Source: Rhodoferax mekongensis (lineage in GTDB: Bacteria; Pseudomonadota; Gammaproteobacteria; Burkholderiales; Burkholderiaceae_C). From it: a DNA stretch of 64,000 nucleotides. Positions 1 through 9,518 of the stretch are shown here, in pieces (the stretch's first letter is position 1; each line of letters starts with the position of its first letter). The stretch is from the NCBI RefSeq assembly GCF_032191775.1, contig NZ_CP132507.1:1699001-1763000 (forward strand), read 5' to 3'. The notes under the pieces were generated by a model. The model saw only the letters and a program-made list of their open reading frames with translations, had not been told where the DNA came from and searched no databases. A program made the position numbers and the translations under genes.

Positions 1-1
1 G

Positions 2-679
2 GTGCAGCAGCTGCCTTCCGGGCGCAGCCTGTCCAAAGTAGTGGAGCGCGGCGGCAACTACACCATCATGGGCAGCGCCGCATCCCAGGGCTACCGGGAG
101 TTCAAAACCAGCGATGGCTACCGAGATGACGTGATTGCCGTGGTGTACGACGCTCTGGGTGCAGTGCGTGAAGGCCAGAGCCGCAGCGCTGACCTGGAGC
201 TGCCCTTGGTAGGCCTGCAAGGTGGCGAGCGCGCGGAGTACGCCACCTTCTGGGGCGATGGCAAATTGTTTGCCCTCTCTGCAGAGCATGTGCAAGAGGC
301 CGTGTCGGCGGCCAAGCTCACCTCGGTACCGGTAGACGATGGCCGCGGGCGGGTAGGCCTGATGGCCTGGACGCAAAACGGCCGCGAGCAGGCTTCGGTG
401 TGGGTGTTTGACTTGTGCCTGTTGCTGACCGGCCGTCGCGCAGTGGTGCAAAAGAGCAGCCAGATCATTGTGCTGCGCCATCAGGATCGCTTGCTCGGCC
501 TGCTGGTGGATGCCCTGCATGGTGTCACCGAGTTCCGCACCGATCAGATCATTCCGACGCCCTTCGGCGGCAGCGCTGGCCGGCCCGCGCTGGTGAGGGC
601 CTTCATCAAGGCCAATGGCGGCGATGTGCTGGTGCAGGTGGTGGACGTGAAAGCCTGCTTCGAGCGCGTGTACGACTAG
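2..679 (+). CDS. CheW-like domain protein (5' end outside window)
   Basis: The frame is open from the left edge, so this is the C-terminal part of a longer protein; the GTG at position 2 is probably not the true start. The last about 140 residues look like a CheW-type SH3-like domain (a start resembling GDGKLFALSAEHVQEAV, then SSQIIVLRHQDRLLGLLVDAL and a closing strand around VLVQVVDV). The first about 70 residues (TIMGSAASQGYREF, SDGYRDDVIAVVYDAL) look like the end of a sensory alpha/beta domain. CheW domains couple chemoreceptors to the CheA kinase at the inner membrane, so a role in chemotaxis or receptor-array scaffolding is inferred. The 3' end overlaps the convergent AraC gene by 4 bases. 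Full architecture cannot be judged from here. Confidence 0.7.
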   Translation: MQQLPSGRSLSKVVERGGNYTIMGSAASQGYREFKTSDGYRDDVIAVVYDALGAVREGQSRSADLELPLVGLQGGERAEYATFWGDGKLFALSAEHVQEAVSAAKLTSVPVDDGRGRVGLMAWTQNGREQASVWVFDLCLLLTGRRAVVQKSSQIIVLRHQDRLLGLLVDALHGVTEFRTDQIIPTPFGGSAGRPALVRAFIKANGGDVLVQVVDVKACFERVYD

Positions 680-1635
680 GCTGTAGCGACACGGCGCGTG
701 CGGTAGGCCTTGGGCGTGAGCCCGAAATGCTGGCGGAAGCAGCGGATGAAGTAGCTGGCGCTGGCAAATCCGCAGCACCATGCCACCTCTTTGACGGCAG
801 CATCGCCTTCCGTCAACAAGCGGGCAGCGCGGGCCAGGCGCTGCTGCAGGATGACCTGCCACAGGTGATCGCCGGTGTGGCTGCTGTAAAGGTGCGACAG
901 GTAGTCCGCCGTGCAGCCCAACTCCTGGGCCAATGAAGCGACCGTCAGGTCCACCTCGCCCATGCGGTTTTGCACCAAACGGCGCAGCTGGCTCAACAAG
1001 GCCGGCTCTTGCGACAGGGTCTTTTGCGGAGCATCCAGCAAGCGGGCCACGCTGCTAAGCGCAGCCGCGAGCAAGGCCCGTTGTTGCAGCGGCCACAACC
1101 CGGGTGAATCCTGCGCAGGCGGCCGGGCTGCATCGCGCAGCCAGCCCTCAATGCGCATGGCCTCCAGGTGGCTGCAAGTCTCCAGGTACAAGCTGGCGGG
1201 GTGGCCGGGCCGGTCTTCATGGGCCAGGTGGCAGGACATGCGCTGGCTGTCCGCAGAGATCACCATGTTGGAAAAAGCCTGTCCCTCACTTCCGCTCACC
1301 CACTCGTCGTGCAGCAGCTTTGGCGGTACCACCAGTACCTCGCCCGGCATGAGAGTGAGCTGCGCGTGCGGGAAGGTAAATGTCGTTTGCCCTTGCAGTT
1401 GCAAAAACACCTCCGCGTGCAAATGCATGTGCCCGGCGCCGCGCAGGCTGTCCTCTGGCAAAGGCGGCGGGTTACGCAATGGCAGGGTGCCGGACGCCGC
1501 TTCGTGGATAAACCCGGCCAGCGCGCTGCGCATGTGGCTGGCGTGCACGGGCGCATCCGGGTGATCGCAGGCAATGGCGGCAATGCAGGGGCCATCGCCA
1601 TCGATGCTATCGAGGATTTTTACTACTTTTGACAT
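676..1635 (-). CDS. AraC-family transcriptional regulator with cupin sensor domain
   Basis: 319 residues. The N-terminal half carries a cupin-like histidine cluster (GHMHLHAEVFLQL, then PGEVLVVPPKLLH), the usual ligand-sensing fold of AraC regulators. The C-terminal about 100 residues are a two-HTH AraC DNA-binding domain, with the diagnostic second helix-turn-helix VAWCCGFASASYFIRCFRQHFG followed by TPKAYR. Starts at ATG 1635. It is divergent from the MFS transporter starting at 1779, separated by about 140 bases, so that transporter is the natural candidate target. Ligand unknown. Confidence 0.9.
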   Translation of the reverse strand: MSKVVKILDSIDGDGPCIAAIACDHPDAPVHASHMRSALAGFIHEAASGTLPLRNPPPLPEDSLRGAGHMHLHAEVFLQLQGQTTFTFPHAQLTLMPGEVLVVPPKLLHDEWVSGSEGQAFSNMVISADSQRMSCHLAHEDRPGHPASLYLETCSHLEAMRIEGWLRDAARPPAQDSPGLWPLQQRALLAAALSSVARLLDAPQKTLSQEPALLSQLRRLVQNRMGEVDLTVASLAQELGCTADYLSHLYSSHTGDHLWQVILQQRLARAARLLTEGDAAVKEVAWCCGFASASYFIRCFRQHFGLTPKAYRTRRVATA

Positions 1636-1778
1636 GGGAGTGGTATCGAATTCCTACCGAGAGTATCAGTCTAATGATTACGCTATGGCGATGGAAAACC
1701 TGTTTTCGCGAGCCTCAGTTATCTTGAACTCTGCGCAATTTTCTAAGAATTTCGCTATTTTCGTTTCGGAGGCTGCCC

Positions 1779-2945
1779 ATGCACGCAGCTGAACATCACG
1801 GCACGCCCGCGCAAATCCGCCGCGCCATTTGGGCGACGCGGGGGCTGTTTACCGTGCTGGGCGTCTTCAGCGCGGTGTGGGGCGTGCACATTCCTTCCGT
1901 CAAGCGTCAGTACGACCTGGGCGAGGCAGCGCTCTCGCTGGTGCTGGTGGCGGCCGCGCTGGGGGCAATTGCAGCATTGTTCTTCGCGGGCCGAGTGATT
2001 GGCCGGCTGGGCGCGCGCAATGCTGCGGCGGCTTGTGCGGTGGTAATGGCTGCCATGTTGAGCATGGTGTTGCATTGGCCGGGGCTGCCGTGGGTGTTGG
2101 CGTCCATGCTGGTGTTTGGAGCTTCGCTCAGCGTGTACGACGTGGCCATCAATACCGAAGGCTCGGTGCTGGAGACCGCAGGGGGGCGGCCCATCATGGG
2201 CAGCTTGCATGGCATGTTCAGCGTGGGGGCCATGGGTGGTGCGGCGCTGGCGTCCGGCCTCTTGCGCGCCGGGGTTCCTGCCACCTGGCAGTTGTCGGTG
2301 GTGGCCGTGTTGGTGGCGCTGTGCATTCTGGTGGGCTCGCGCTGGATGCTGCCCACGCCGACGCCCAGCACCCAGCCCAAAGTGCATTTCACCTGGCCGC
2401 GTGGCGCCTTGCTCATCATGGGCTTGCTCACCTTTGCAGGCATGAGTGCCGAGGGTGTGATGTTTGACTGGTGCGTGCTCTACCTGCAGCAGGAAGTGCG
2501 CATGCCACACGAGCTGGCGGCCTTGGGCTACTCCGCCTGTGCCGGGGCCATGGCAGTGATGCGCTTTGCCGCCGACCGGCTGCGGGCCCGTCACAGCGAG
2601 CAGCGGCTGCTGCAGGTGAGCGGCACCATCACTGCGGTGTCCATGGCGGTGGTGCTCATCGTCGGGCAGCCGTGGGTGGCCATCGTGGGCTGCGGGCTGG
2701 TGGGTGCGGGGCTGGCCATGATTGTTCCCATCCTCTACGGTGCAGCCAGCCGCGTGCCGGGCACCACGCCGGCGGCGGCGATTGCTGCAGTCTCGTCCAT
2801 CGGCTATGCCGGTTTTATGGTCGGTCCGCCGCTGATTGGTGTGATCGCGCAGCATGCATCGCTGACCGCTGCCATGGCGGTGGTGGTGGTGGCTGCCACC
2901 ATCCTCGCCCTCAGCGCCCGATATGTGCCGGAGAAGGCGGCTTGA
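1779..2945 (+). CDS. MFS transporter (YbjJ-like)
   Basis: 388 residues and almost entirely hydrophobic, with about 11-12 predicted membrane segments. The N-terminal half has the MFS feature of a short basic loop (GRVIGRLGAR) between segments 2 and 3. The overall pattern (VWGVHIPSVKRQYDLGEAALS near the start, NTEGSVLE and GSLHGMFSVGAMGGA in the middle) resembles the YbjJ/FucP-like branch of small-molecule exporters. A GGAGG Shine-Dalgarno lies just upstream of ATG 1779. The stop directly abuts the stop of the convergent alpha-glucosidase, with no space for a terminator. Substrate unknown; control by the divergent AraC regulator is inferred. Confidence 0.85.
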   Translation: MHAAEHHGTPAQIRRAIWATRGLFTVLGVFSAVWGVHIPSVKRQYDLGEAALSLVLVAAALGAIAALFFAGRVIGRLGARNAAAACAVVMAAMLSMVLHWPGLPWVLASMLVFGASLSVYDVAINTEGSVLETAGGRPIMGSLHGMFSVGAMGGAALASGLLRAGVPATWQLSVVAVLVALCILVGSRWMLPTPTPSTQPKVHFTWPRGALLIMGLLTFAGMSAEGVMFDWCVLYLQQEVRMPHELAALGYSACAGAMAVMRFAADRLRARHSEQRLLQVSGTITAVSMAVVLIVGQPWVAIVGCGLVGAGLAMIVPILYGAASRVPGTTPAAAIAAVSSIGYAGFMVGPPLIGVIAQHASLTAAMAVVVVAATILALSARYVPEKAA

Positions 2946-4691
2946 TCAGTGTGGGCGCAGCTTGACCAGTAGTGCCTCAAAGGGGCGCAGGGTCGGACTC
3001 TGCAGCCGCTGCGCCAGTTCAGCGTTATCTGTCGGGTAGTTTCCCAGCAGCAGCTCTGCGGTTTCGAACTTCAACGCGCCATCCCACACCACAGTTTGTG
3101 GCTCGACGCTGAAGTTGCACAGCACCAGCAGGCGGGCACTGTCGCTCTCTGCAGTCCGCATGTAGGCCACTACATGGGGGTGCTCCGGCAGCAACATCTC
3201 CGTGCGGCCGTGCACCAGCAGAGGCTCCTGCTTTCGCAGGGCTATCAGCTGGCGGTAGTGGTGGTACACCGAGTCTGCATCGGCCACTGCTTGGGCTGCA
3301 TTGATCTCCGGGTAGCGCGGGTTCAGCGCCAGCCACGGGGTACCGGTGGTGAAACCTGCGTTGGGGCTATCGCTCCACTGCATGGGGGTACGCGCGTTGT
3401 CCCGGCCCTTGGCCCAAATGGATTGCATCACCTGCTGCGGGTCCTGGCCGCGCTCGTGCACTGCCACGCGGTACATATTGCGGATCTCGATGTCCTGGTA
3501 GTCCTCGATGCTTGGGAACTGCACATTCGTCATTCCCAGCTCTTCGCCCTGGTACACATAGGGCGTGCCCTGAAAGCCGTGCAAAAAGGTGGCCAGCATT
3601 TTGGCGCTTGGCACCCGGTAAACACCGTCGTCCCCGAAGCGGGATACCGGGCGGGGCTGGTCGTGGTTGCACAAGTACAGGCTGTTCCAGCCATGCTCGG
3701 CCAGTGCATCCTGCCAGCGCATCATGCTGGCTTTGAGGTCGGGCAGGTGCAGGCGCTTGAGGGCCCACTTGCCGTTGGGGTGGCCGCTGATGCAATCCAG
3801 GTCCATGTGCTCGAATTGGAACAGCATGTTGAGCGCGCCCTCCTGCGCGTGGGTCAGCTCCACGCCCTGGCGGATGGTGGCCAGCGGTGCCTCGCCCACG
3901 GTGATGGTGTCGTAGTGGTTCAGCACCTGCTCGCGCATTTCCCGCAGGAATTCACCCAGCTTGGGGCCGTTGCAGCTCAGGGCGAAACCCGGCTGCAAAA
4001 AGCCTTCGCGTACCACCGGCGCTTGCGGCAGGCTGCCATCGGCATTCCAGGGTTTGGAGATCATGTTGATCACGTCCATGCGGAAACCGTCCACCCCGCG
4101 GTCCAGCCAGAAGCGCATGAGGGCATACACCTCCTGGCGCAGCGCAGGGTTCTCCCAGTTCAGGTCAGGCTGTTTTTTGCTGAACATGTGCATGTAGTAC
4201 TCGCCGGTAGGCTCGTTCCACTCCCACACGGAACCGGTGAACGCGGCTTCCCAGTTGGTGGGGGGTGATCCGTCCGCCTGCGGCTCGCGCCAGATGTAGT
4301 AGTCGTGGTACGGGTTGTCGCGGCTTTTGCGCGCTTCGGTGAACCAGTGGTGCTCGTCCGAGCTGTGGTTGACCACCAGGTCCATCATGAGCTTGATGCC
4401 GCGTGCATGCATGGCCGCCAACATGGTGTCGAAGTCGGCCAGCGTACCGAACTCGGCCATGATGTTGAGGTAGTCCGAGATGTCGTAGCCGTTGTCGTCG
4501 TTGGGCGAGCTGTAGATGGGCGAGAGCCACACCACATCGACACCGAGCGTTTGCAGATGGTCCAAGCGGGACGTGATGCCCGGCAGGTCGCCTATGCCGT
4601 CGCCATTGCTGTCAGCAAACGAGCGGGGGTAGATCTGGTAGACGGAGCTTTGCTTCCACCAGGGGGTACCGGTGCGTGTGAGGGCGTTCAT
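2946..4691 (-). CDS. GH13 alpha-glucosidase / oligo-1,6-glucosidase family
   Basis: 581 residues, normal length for the GH13 subfamilies that cleave terminal alpha-glucosidic bonds. Visible motifs in order: QIYPRSF (about 19-25), DLVVNHSSDEH (about 104-114), GFRMDVIN with nucleophile Asp206, TVGEAP with general acid Glu267, and CNHDQPR with Asp344. No signal peptide, so it is cytoplasmic and probably acts on imported malto- or isomalto-oligosaccharides, sucrose or trehalose-like sugars; the exact bond cannot be told from motifs. It follows the EamA gene by 6 bases on the same strand, suggesting co-transcription, though the two have no obvious functional link. Confidence 0.9.
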   Translation of the reverse strand: MNALTRTGTPWWKQSSVYQIYPRSFADSNGDGIGDLPGITSRLDHLQTLGVDVVWLSPIYSSPNDDNGYDISDYLNIMAEFGTLADFDTMLAAMHARGIKLMMDLVVNHSSDEHHWFTEARKSRDNPYHDYYIWREPQADGSPPTNWEAAFTGSVWEWNEPTGEYYMHMFSKKQPDLNWENPALRQEVYALMRFWLDRGVDGFRMDVINMISKPWNADGSLPQAPVVREGFLQPGFALSCNGPKLGEFLREMREQVLNHYDTITVGEAPLATIRQGVELTHAQEGALNMLFQFEHMDLDCISGHPNGKWALKRLHLPDLKASMMRWQDALAEHGWNSLYLCNHDQPRPVSRFGDDGVYRVPSAKMLATFLHGFQGTPYVYQGEELGMTNVQFPSIEDYQDIEIRNMYRVAVHERGQDPQQVMQSIWAKGRDNARTPMQWSDSPNAGFTTGTPWLALNPRYPEINAAQAVADADSVYHHYRQLIALRKQEPLLVHGRTEMLLPEHPHVVAYMRTAESDSARLLVLCNFSVEPQTVVWDGALKFETAELLLGNYPTDNAELAQRLQSPTLRPFEALLVKLRPH

Positions 4692-4697
4692 GGATGC

Positions 4698-5600
4698 TTA
4701 CTTGCGGGAAGAGAGAACAATGCCGGAGACGATGAGCACAAAGGCCAGCGCGTGGTACAACTTGGGCGCTTCACCCAGGAAGATGGATGACAGGACTGCC
4801 GTGAACAAGGGCGTGAGGTTGATGAAGAACCCCGCTACCGCAGGGCCCGCACGAGAGACGCCGGCCCCCCAAGTGCCATAGGCAATGACCGCGGGCCCCA
4901 ATGCAATAAATGCCAGTGCGGCGGCAAGCCCTAGGCTCCAGTCGATGTGTGCGGGAGTGAGCAGCCATTCACCGCTGGTAAACGCCAGAGACCAGCCTAG
5001 CCCGAACACAATCTGCCCCATCAAGAAGGTGGACCAGTCGGAGCGGATGTCTTCGGACTCGGGGGTGGGGTGGGCCAGCAACCAGCTATAGGCAGCCCAC
5101 CCGATGGACGCCAGCAGCACATACACATCACCGGGCACCAGGCGCAAATGGGTGATGACCTGCCAGTCGCCACGGCCCAGCACCAGCAGCACCCCCCCTA
5201 TGGACAGCACCGCGCCCAACAATTGCTTGCGCGACACCGGTGCCTTGAACAGCAGGCGGCCGATGAGCAACATCCACACCGGTGTGCTGGCACCCACCAG
5301 CGTGACGTTGATGGCGGTGGAGGTGTTCAGCGCCAGATACAGCAGTGCGTTGTATCCACCGATGCTGAACAGGCTGAGCAGGGCAAACCGTTTCCATTGC
5401 GGCCACAAACCGCTGTTAGCGCGCAGCACGCGGCTGGCCAGGGGCAGCAAAATCAGGAAAGCAATGGCCCAGCGCAGCAGGTTGAGCGTCATGGGCGAAA
5501 TCACCGGCGCCACCATACGGCCTACCACTGCATTGCCGGACCACATCAGGGGAGGAATCACCAACAGGAGGGCGGCGGTCGGGGTCAGGCGTTGAGTCAT
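4698..5600 (-). CDS. EamA/DMT-family transporter
   Basis: 300 residues from ATG 5600. An upstream frame extension lacks membrane character and would run into the divergent gene, so I reject it. The sequence shows about ten hydrophobic segments in two EamA repeats (first repeat PPLMWSGNAVVGRMV, second repeat YVLLASIGWAAYSWLL). It ends in the typical short basic tail after LIVSGIVLSS. The drug/metabolite transporter superfamily exports amino acids, metabolites or drugs across the inner membrane; substrate unknown. It is divergent from the quinone oxidoreductase (start 5710) and lies 6 bases upstream of the alpha-glucosidase gene. Confidence 0.88.
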   Translation of the reverse strand: MTQRLTPTAALLLVIPPLMWSGNAVVGRMVAPVISPMTLNLLRWAIAFLILLPLASRVLRANSGLWPQWKRFALLSLFSIGGYNALLYLALNTSTAINVTLVGASTPVWMLLIGRLLFKAPVSRKQLLGAVLSIGGVLLVLGRGDWQVITHLRLVPGDVYVLLASIGWAAYSWLLAHPTPESEDIRSDWSTFLMGQIVFGLGWSLAFTSGEWLLTPAHIDWSLGLAAALAFIALGPAVIAYGTWGAGVSRAGPAVAGFFINLTPLFTAVLSSIFLGEAPKLYHALAFVLIVSGIVLSSRK

Positions 5601-5709
5601 GGCCTGCACTGTAGCAAGGAGTGCAAAGCTGTCGCCGGCCTGCGGTTGTTGCCGATTTCTGGCACCATGTTGTGCGTTCATAACAACCACCATCGATGGA
5701 GACAAAACC

Positions 5710-6705
5710 ATGAGTTCAGTGACATCCCGCGCCATTCACATCGCCCAGCATGGCGGCCCCGAACAGCTGCAGTTGGTGCAGGTCATTGTGGGCGAACCCG
5801 GCCCCGGTGAGGTGCGCATCCGCCATCATGCGGTGGGGCTGAACTTCATCGACGTGTACCAGCGCTCCGGCCTGTACCCCATGAATCTGCCGGTGCAGTT
5901 GGGTATGGAAGCAGCGGGCGTGATTGAGGCAGTGGGCGAGGGCGTGAGTCATCTCAAGGTGGGCGACCGCGCCGCCTACGCCAGCCAGCCGCCGGGCAGT
6001 TACTGCGAAGTACGGGTGATGCCCGCCAAGTGCGTGTGCAAGCTGCCTGACGGCATCAGCTTCGAGACCGGTGCCGCCATGATGCTCAAGGGCCTGACCG
6101 CTCAGTACCTGCTCAAGCGCACGCTGCCTCAAGGCGGCTTGCAGGCCGGCGACTTTGTGCTCTTCCATGCGGCGGCTGGTGGGGTGGGGCTGATTGCCTG
6201 TCAGTGGGCCAAGGCGTTGGGCTTGCGCCTGATTGCGACTGCGGGTTCAGAAGAAAAATGTGCTCTGGCGCTCGCCAATGGTGCGGAGCATGCTATCAAT
6301 TACAGAGCAGAGGACTTTGCGGCCCGTGTCAAGGAGATCACAGGCGGCAAAGGGGTGAAAGTGGTGTACGACTCGGTGGGCAAAGACACTTGGGACAAGT
6401 CGCTGGACTGTCTGGCCCCCTTCGGCTTGATGGCCAGCTTCGGCAATGCCTCCGGCCCCGTGGCCCCGTTCTCGCCCGGCATCCTCGGGACCAAGGGTTC
6501 CATCTATGTGACGCGCCAAACCCTGTTTACCCACATTGCCACGCGCGAAAGCACGCAGGCCATGGCGGACGACTTGTTCGACATGGTGCTCAGTGGCAAA
6601 GTCAAAATCCACATCGCCCAGCGCTATGCCCTGGAGGATGTGCAACAGGCCCACAAAGACCTGGAAGCCCGCCTGACGACGGGCTGCACTATTCTGACCC
6701 TGTAA
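5710..6705 (+). CDS. NADPH:quinone oxidoreductase, zinc-independent MDR family
   Basis: 331 residues starting at ATG 5710. The N-terminal catalytic domain carries GLNFIDVYQRSGLYP and GMEAAGVIEAVGEGV, typical of the Qor branch of medium-chain reductases; no structural zinc cysteine cluster is present. The Rossmann domain has the nucleotide-binding AAAGGVG motif near residue 155. The predicted reaction is NADPH-dependent reduction of quinones or enals in the cytoplasm. A bidirectional hairpin at 6719-6752 follows the stop. E. coli Qor is the nearest functional model; exact substrate uncertain. Confidence 0.9.
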   Translation: MSSVTSRAIHIAQHGGPEQLQLVQVIVGEPGPGEVRIRHHAVGLNFIDVYQRSGLYPMNLPVQLGMEAAGVIEAVGEGVSHLKVGDRAAYASQPPGSYCEVRVMPAKCVCKLPDGISFETGAAMMLKGLTAQYLLKRTLPQGGLQAGDFVLFHAAAGGVGLIACQWAKALGLRLIATAGSEEKCALALANGAEHAINYRAEDFAARVKEITGGKGVKVVYDSVGKDTWDKSLDCLAPFGLMASFGNASGPVAPFSPGILGTKGSIYVTRQTLFTHIATRESTQAMADDLFDMVLSGKVKIHIAQRYALEDVQQAHKDLEARLTTGCTILTL

Positions 6706-6718
6706 AGCCAGATAGATA

Positions 6719-6752
6719 AAAAAAGGGCACACCGTATGGTGTGCCCTTTTTT
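6719..6752. terminator. Bidirectional intrinsic terminator
   Basis: A 9-bp GC-rich stem (GGGCACACC / GGTGTGCCC) with a 4-base loop, preceded by A-rich and followed by T-rich DNA, lies between the convergent quinone oxidoreductase and outer-membrane-protein genes. It can work in both directions. Confidence 0.88.
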
Positions 6753-6769
6753 GTTGGGGTGTTGACCCT

Positions 6770-7696
6770 TTAGAACAAGAAGCCTGCGGAAAGCACCTGC
6801 TCGTTCATCCAGAGTTCCTGATCGGCTGTGCCCTTGTAGACCGGCACACCACGCAGCACACCGTAGGCAATCTTGTTGGTCAGTTCGACGTACATGGATT
6901 TGTACACGCGGTAACGCAGGCCGACCTCTACACCTGCGGTCCAGCCGTTGATTTGCCACCAATCGTTCTTTTTGAAGCAGCAGACGTTTTCGTTCTTGGG
7001 GCCCACTTCATTGGCGTTGCCGAAGATCACGTTATCGGCATGGGGCAGCAAGATGCCGGCGCCCACACGGCTGATCAGCTGCAAGTCACCCGGCTTTTGC
7101 TCCGGGCCCCGCAGGCGGTGCAGCCAGACCGCGTTAATCATGATGTGGTTCAGGCCGTTGTGCAGTGCGTAGTTGAAGTTCTGCGGTGTGATGGCCAAAG
7201 TGGAAGGCGCGGCGGCATTGTTGATAGTGCCGTCTACCGCCACGGTCTGGCCGTAGTCCACGTTGTATTTGCTGTGGTCGATGTTGAGTTCGACCGCAAA
7301 TGTTTTTTCGGGGTTGAGGAATTTGCCGATCCGGATGTTTTCTTGCGGATTGGTGAAGTCCAGGTTGAACAGCGAGCTGATGGTGTCGCCGACGCTGGAA
7401 GGGAAGTCGCTGCCTTTGGCTTTGCGAATGGTGAAGTCATTGCCCAGCTCAGGTTGGGAAACCCGGATGTCCGATGGTGCGTACTGCTGTCGGCTGTAGC
7501 CCCAGGAGAAGTACCAGTTCTCATCCTTGTTGATGGCTTTGTCGAACTTGGTGGTCACCGCGTTTGCAGCTGGGGTTGCCTCCGGGGCAGGCTGGGCATT
7601 CTGGGCTATGACCACACTTTGAGCCCAAGAGGCCGTACAAGGAGCCAGCGCCAACAGGGCGGCCAGGATCAGGGTTTTTCTAGTTGTGGTGCTCAT
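6770..7696 (-). CDS. Predicted outer-membrane beta-barrel protein of unknown function
   Basis: 308 residues. A Sec signal peptide is clear (basic start, then LILAALLALAPCTASWA, cleavage near residue 25). The mature part alternates short amphipathic strands and ends in phenylalanine (SAGFLF), the usual BAM recognition end of outer-membrane barrels. I do not recognise a specific family; a barrel of about 10-12 strands is my inference. A Cys-Cys pair occurs in VCCFKKNDWW. Transcribed alone, convergent with the quinone oxidoreductase. The neighbouring Na/Pi cotransporter lies upstream on the same strand with a 128-base gap. Confidence 0.7.
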   Translation of the reverse strand: MSTTTRKTLILAALLALAPCTASWAQSVVIAQNAQPAPEATPAANAVTTKFDKAINKDENWYFSWGYSRQQYAPSDIRVSQPELGNDFTIRKAKGSDFPSSVGDTISSLFNLDFTNPQENIRIGKFLNPEKTFAVELNIDHSKYNVDYGQTVAVDGTINNAAAPSTLAITPQNFNYALHNGLNHIMINAVWLHRLRGPEQKPGDLQLISRVGAGILLPHADNVIFGNANEVGPKNENVCCFKKNDWWQINGWTAGVEVGLRYRVYKSMYVELTNKIAYGVLRGVPVYKGTADQELWMNEQVLSAGFLF

Positions 7697-7824
7697 AGGG
7701 GACTCGGGTGCGAGAGGTGCGCAACACCGGAAGAGCCGGTCACGCCAGTAGGCACCGATTTTAAGTCATCCCCCTGTCCATCGAGGTTTCTTGACTTTGA
7801 TCCGCCTCAAACCGGGCGGCTATT

Positions 7825-9483
7825 TCAGCGCCCCGAGGTTTCCTGTGGCAAGCGCAAACGGTTGGGGGCCAGCTCGCCTGCTGAATCCAGAATCGGGTAA
7901 GCGATGGAGCAGATATGCGAGTTGATGCGCTTGAGATCGCTGATCAAATCCAGATGCAGCGAGCTGGTTTCGATGCTCGGCAGCGTGTTGTCGGCCAGAC
8001 GGGCGATGTGGGTGGCAGCGTACTGGCGCTCCAGATCACGGAACTTGGTTTTTTCTTCCAGAAGACGGCGCGCGTCCCGCACATTGCCGTTCAGGAACAC
8101 GCTCATGCCCAAGCGCAAGTTGTCCAGCAGACGGGCATGCAGTTCGCAAATCTCGGCCAAACCGGCTTCCGAGAACTGGCGGCCTTTGTTGATTTTTTTG
8201 TCCTCAATGTCCTGGATCACCCGCTCAATGATGTCGCCGATTTGCTCCATATTGATCGTGAAGCTGATGATGTCGGTCCAGCGCTTGGCTTCGTTCTCGC
8301 CCAGCGCCTCACGGGAAATTTTGGTCAGGTAGTACTTGATGTCGCTGTAGAGCTCGTCCACCGTATCGTCCATTTTGCGCAGTTCCTGCGCCAGATTCAC
8401 ATCGCTTTCCTTCATGACCTTGATGCTGCCTATCAGCATGGCTTCCACCACATCAGCCTGGTGCATGGCTTCGCGCACCGCACACGAAATCGCCAGGCTG
8501 GGGGTGGCCAGTGCCGTGGGGTCGAGGTGGCGCTGGCGGCCGGCCACGGTGGTTTTGTCGGGCTTGGGCAGCCAGTGTTCCACCCACCCGGCCACAACCT
8601 GGGTGAAGCCGATAAACGCAATGCCCACTCCGATGTTGAACGCGAGGTGAAAGCCCACCACCAAAGTGGCTGCATCACTGATGTAGGGGCCGGCTACACG
8701 CATCCACACTCCGGGGAATAGCGACACGGCCAGCACGCCCAGAACCTTAAACACCAGGTTACCCAGCGGTACCTGCCGGGTTTCTATATTGGTGTTCAGC
8801 GTGGTCAGAACGGCCAGCAGGCCGCTGCCCAGGTTGGCACCCAGCACGAGCCCGAGGGCCACATCTACCGGTATCACCGCGGTACTGGCCAGTGTTGCAG
8901 TCAGCAGCACGATGGCCAGGCTGGAGTACGACACCACGGCCAAGGTGGCGCCTACCAGCAGCTCCAGCAACAGGTCACTGCTCAGGCTGCCTAGCAGTGC
9001 TTTGACGGCAGGTGCCTGAGTGAGGACGGCGGTGGATTGGGTGACCAGTTTGAGTGCCAGCAGCATCAAGCCCAGCCCGATCAGTACGCGGCCTACCCGA
9101 CCGGGTGTGGTGGACTGTTTGGAAATAAACAGCACCACTCCCACAAAAATAAACAGGGGCGAAAGCCAGGACAGGTCGCGGGAGAACACGACGGCCATCA
9201 GGCTGGTGCCGATGTCGGCGCCCAGCATTACGGCGAGTGCCGCGGGTAACTTGATCAGGCCCTGCCCTACGAACGAGGAGACGATCAGCGCGGTGGCCGT
9301 GCTGGACTGCACCACGGCAGTCACCCCGATGCCGGAGATGGCAGCGGCAAACCGGTTGCTGACGCTGCGGGACAGGATGGTGCGCAGATTGGCACCGAAC
9401 ACCCGAAGTATCCCGGTTCGTACCTGCTGCGTCCCCCACACCAACAACGCTATCGCGGCAAACAGATTCAGCAGGTGGGTCAC
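7825..9483 (-). CDS. Na/Pi cotransporter family protein (NptA/YjbB type) with PhoU-like tail
   Basis: 552 residues. The N-terminal about 310 residues hold two inverted Na/Pi repeats, with the QSS signature in VVQSSTAT (about 59-64) and a second serine motif in VVSYSSLAIVLLTATLA. The C-terminal about 200 residues are helical and PhoU-like (KMDDTVDELYSDIKYYL, TINMEQIGDIIERV), a common fusion in bacterial members. Start is GTG 9483 with an AAGGA Shine-Dalgarno. Bacterial homologues mainly export phosphate; the PhoU-like part probably senses or gates. Lies 35 bases downstream of lspA on the same strand. Confidence 0.9.
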   Translation of the reverse strand: MTHLLNLFAAIALLVWGTQQVRTGILRVFGANLRTILSRSVSNRFAAAISGIGVTAVVQSSTATALIVSSFVGQGLIKLPAALAVMLGADIGTSLMAVVFSRDLSWLSPLFIFVGVVLFISKQSTTPGRVGRVLIGLGLMLLALKLVTQSTAVLTQAPAVKALLGSLSSDLLLELLVGATLAVVSYSSLAIVLLTATLASTAVIPVDVALGLVLGANLGSGLLAVLTTLNTNIETRQVPLGNLVFKVLGVLAVSLFPGVWMRVAGPYISDAATLVVGFHLAFNIGVGIAFIGFTQVVAGWVEHWLPKPDKTTVAGRQRHLDPTALATPSLAISCAVREAMHQADVVEAMLIGSIKVMKESDVNLAQELRKMDDTVDELYSDIKYYLTKISREALGENEAKRWTDIISFTINMEQIGDIIERVIQDIEDKKINKGRQFSEAGLAEICELHARLLDNLRLGMSVFLNGNVRDARRLLEEKTKFRDLERQYAATHIARLADNTLPSIETSSLHLDLISDLKRINSHICSIAYPILDSAGELAPNRLRLPQETSGR

Positions 9484-9518
9484 GCAGGGTCCTTAAAGCA
9501 ATTCGCAGTGAAACCGGA

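Noticed and set aside
6285..6310. GCTATCAATT inside the quinone oxidoreductase resembling the 57-bp repeat
   Set aside because: Only the first arm matches; there is no GCGCA...GCGCT arm, and the HAINYR residues it encodes are usual for the family.
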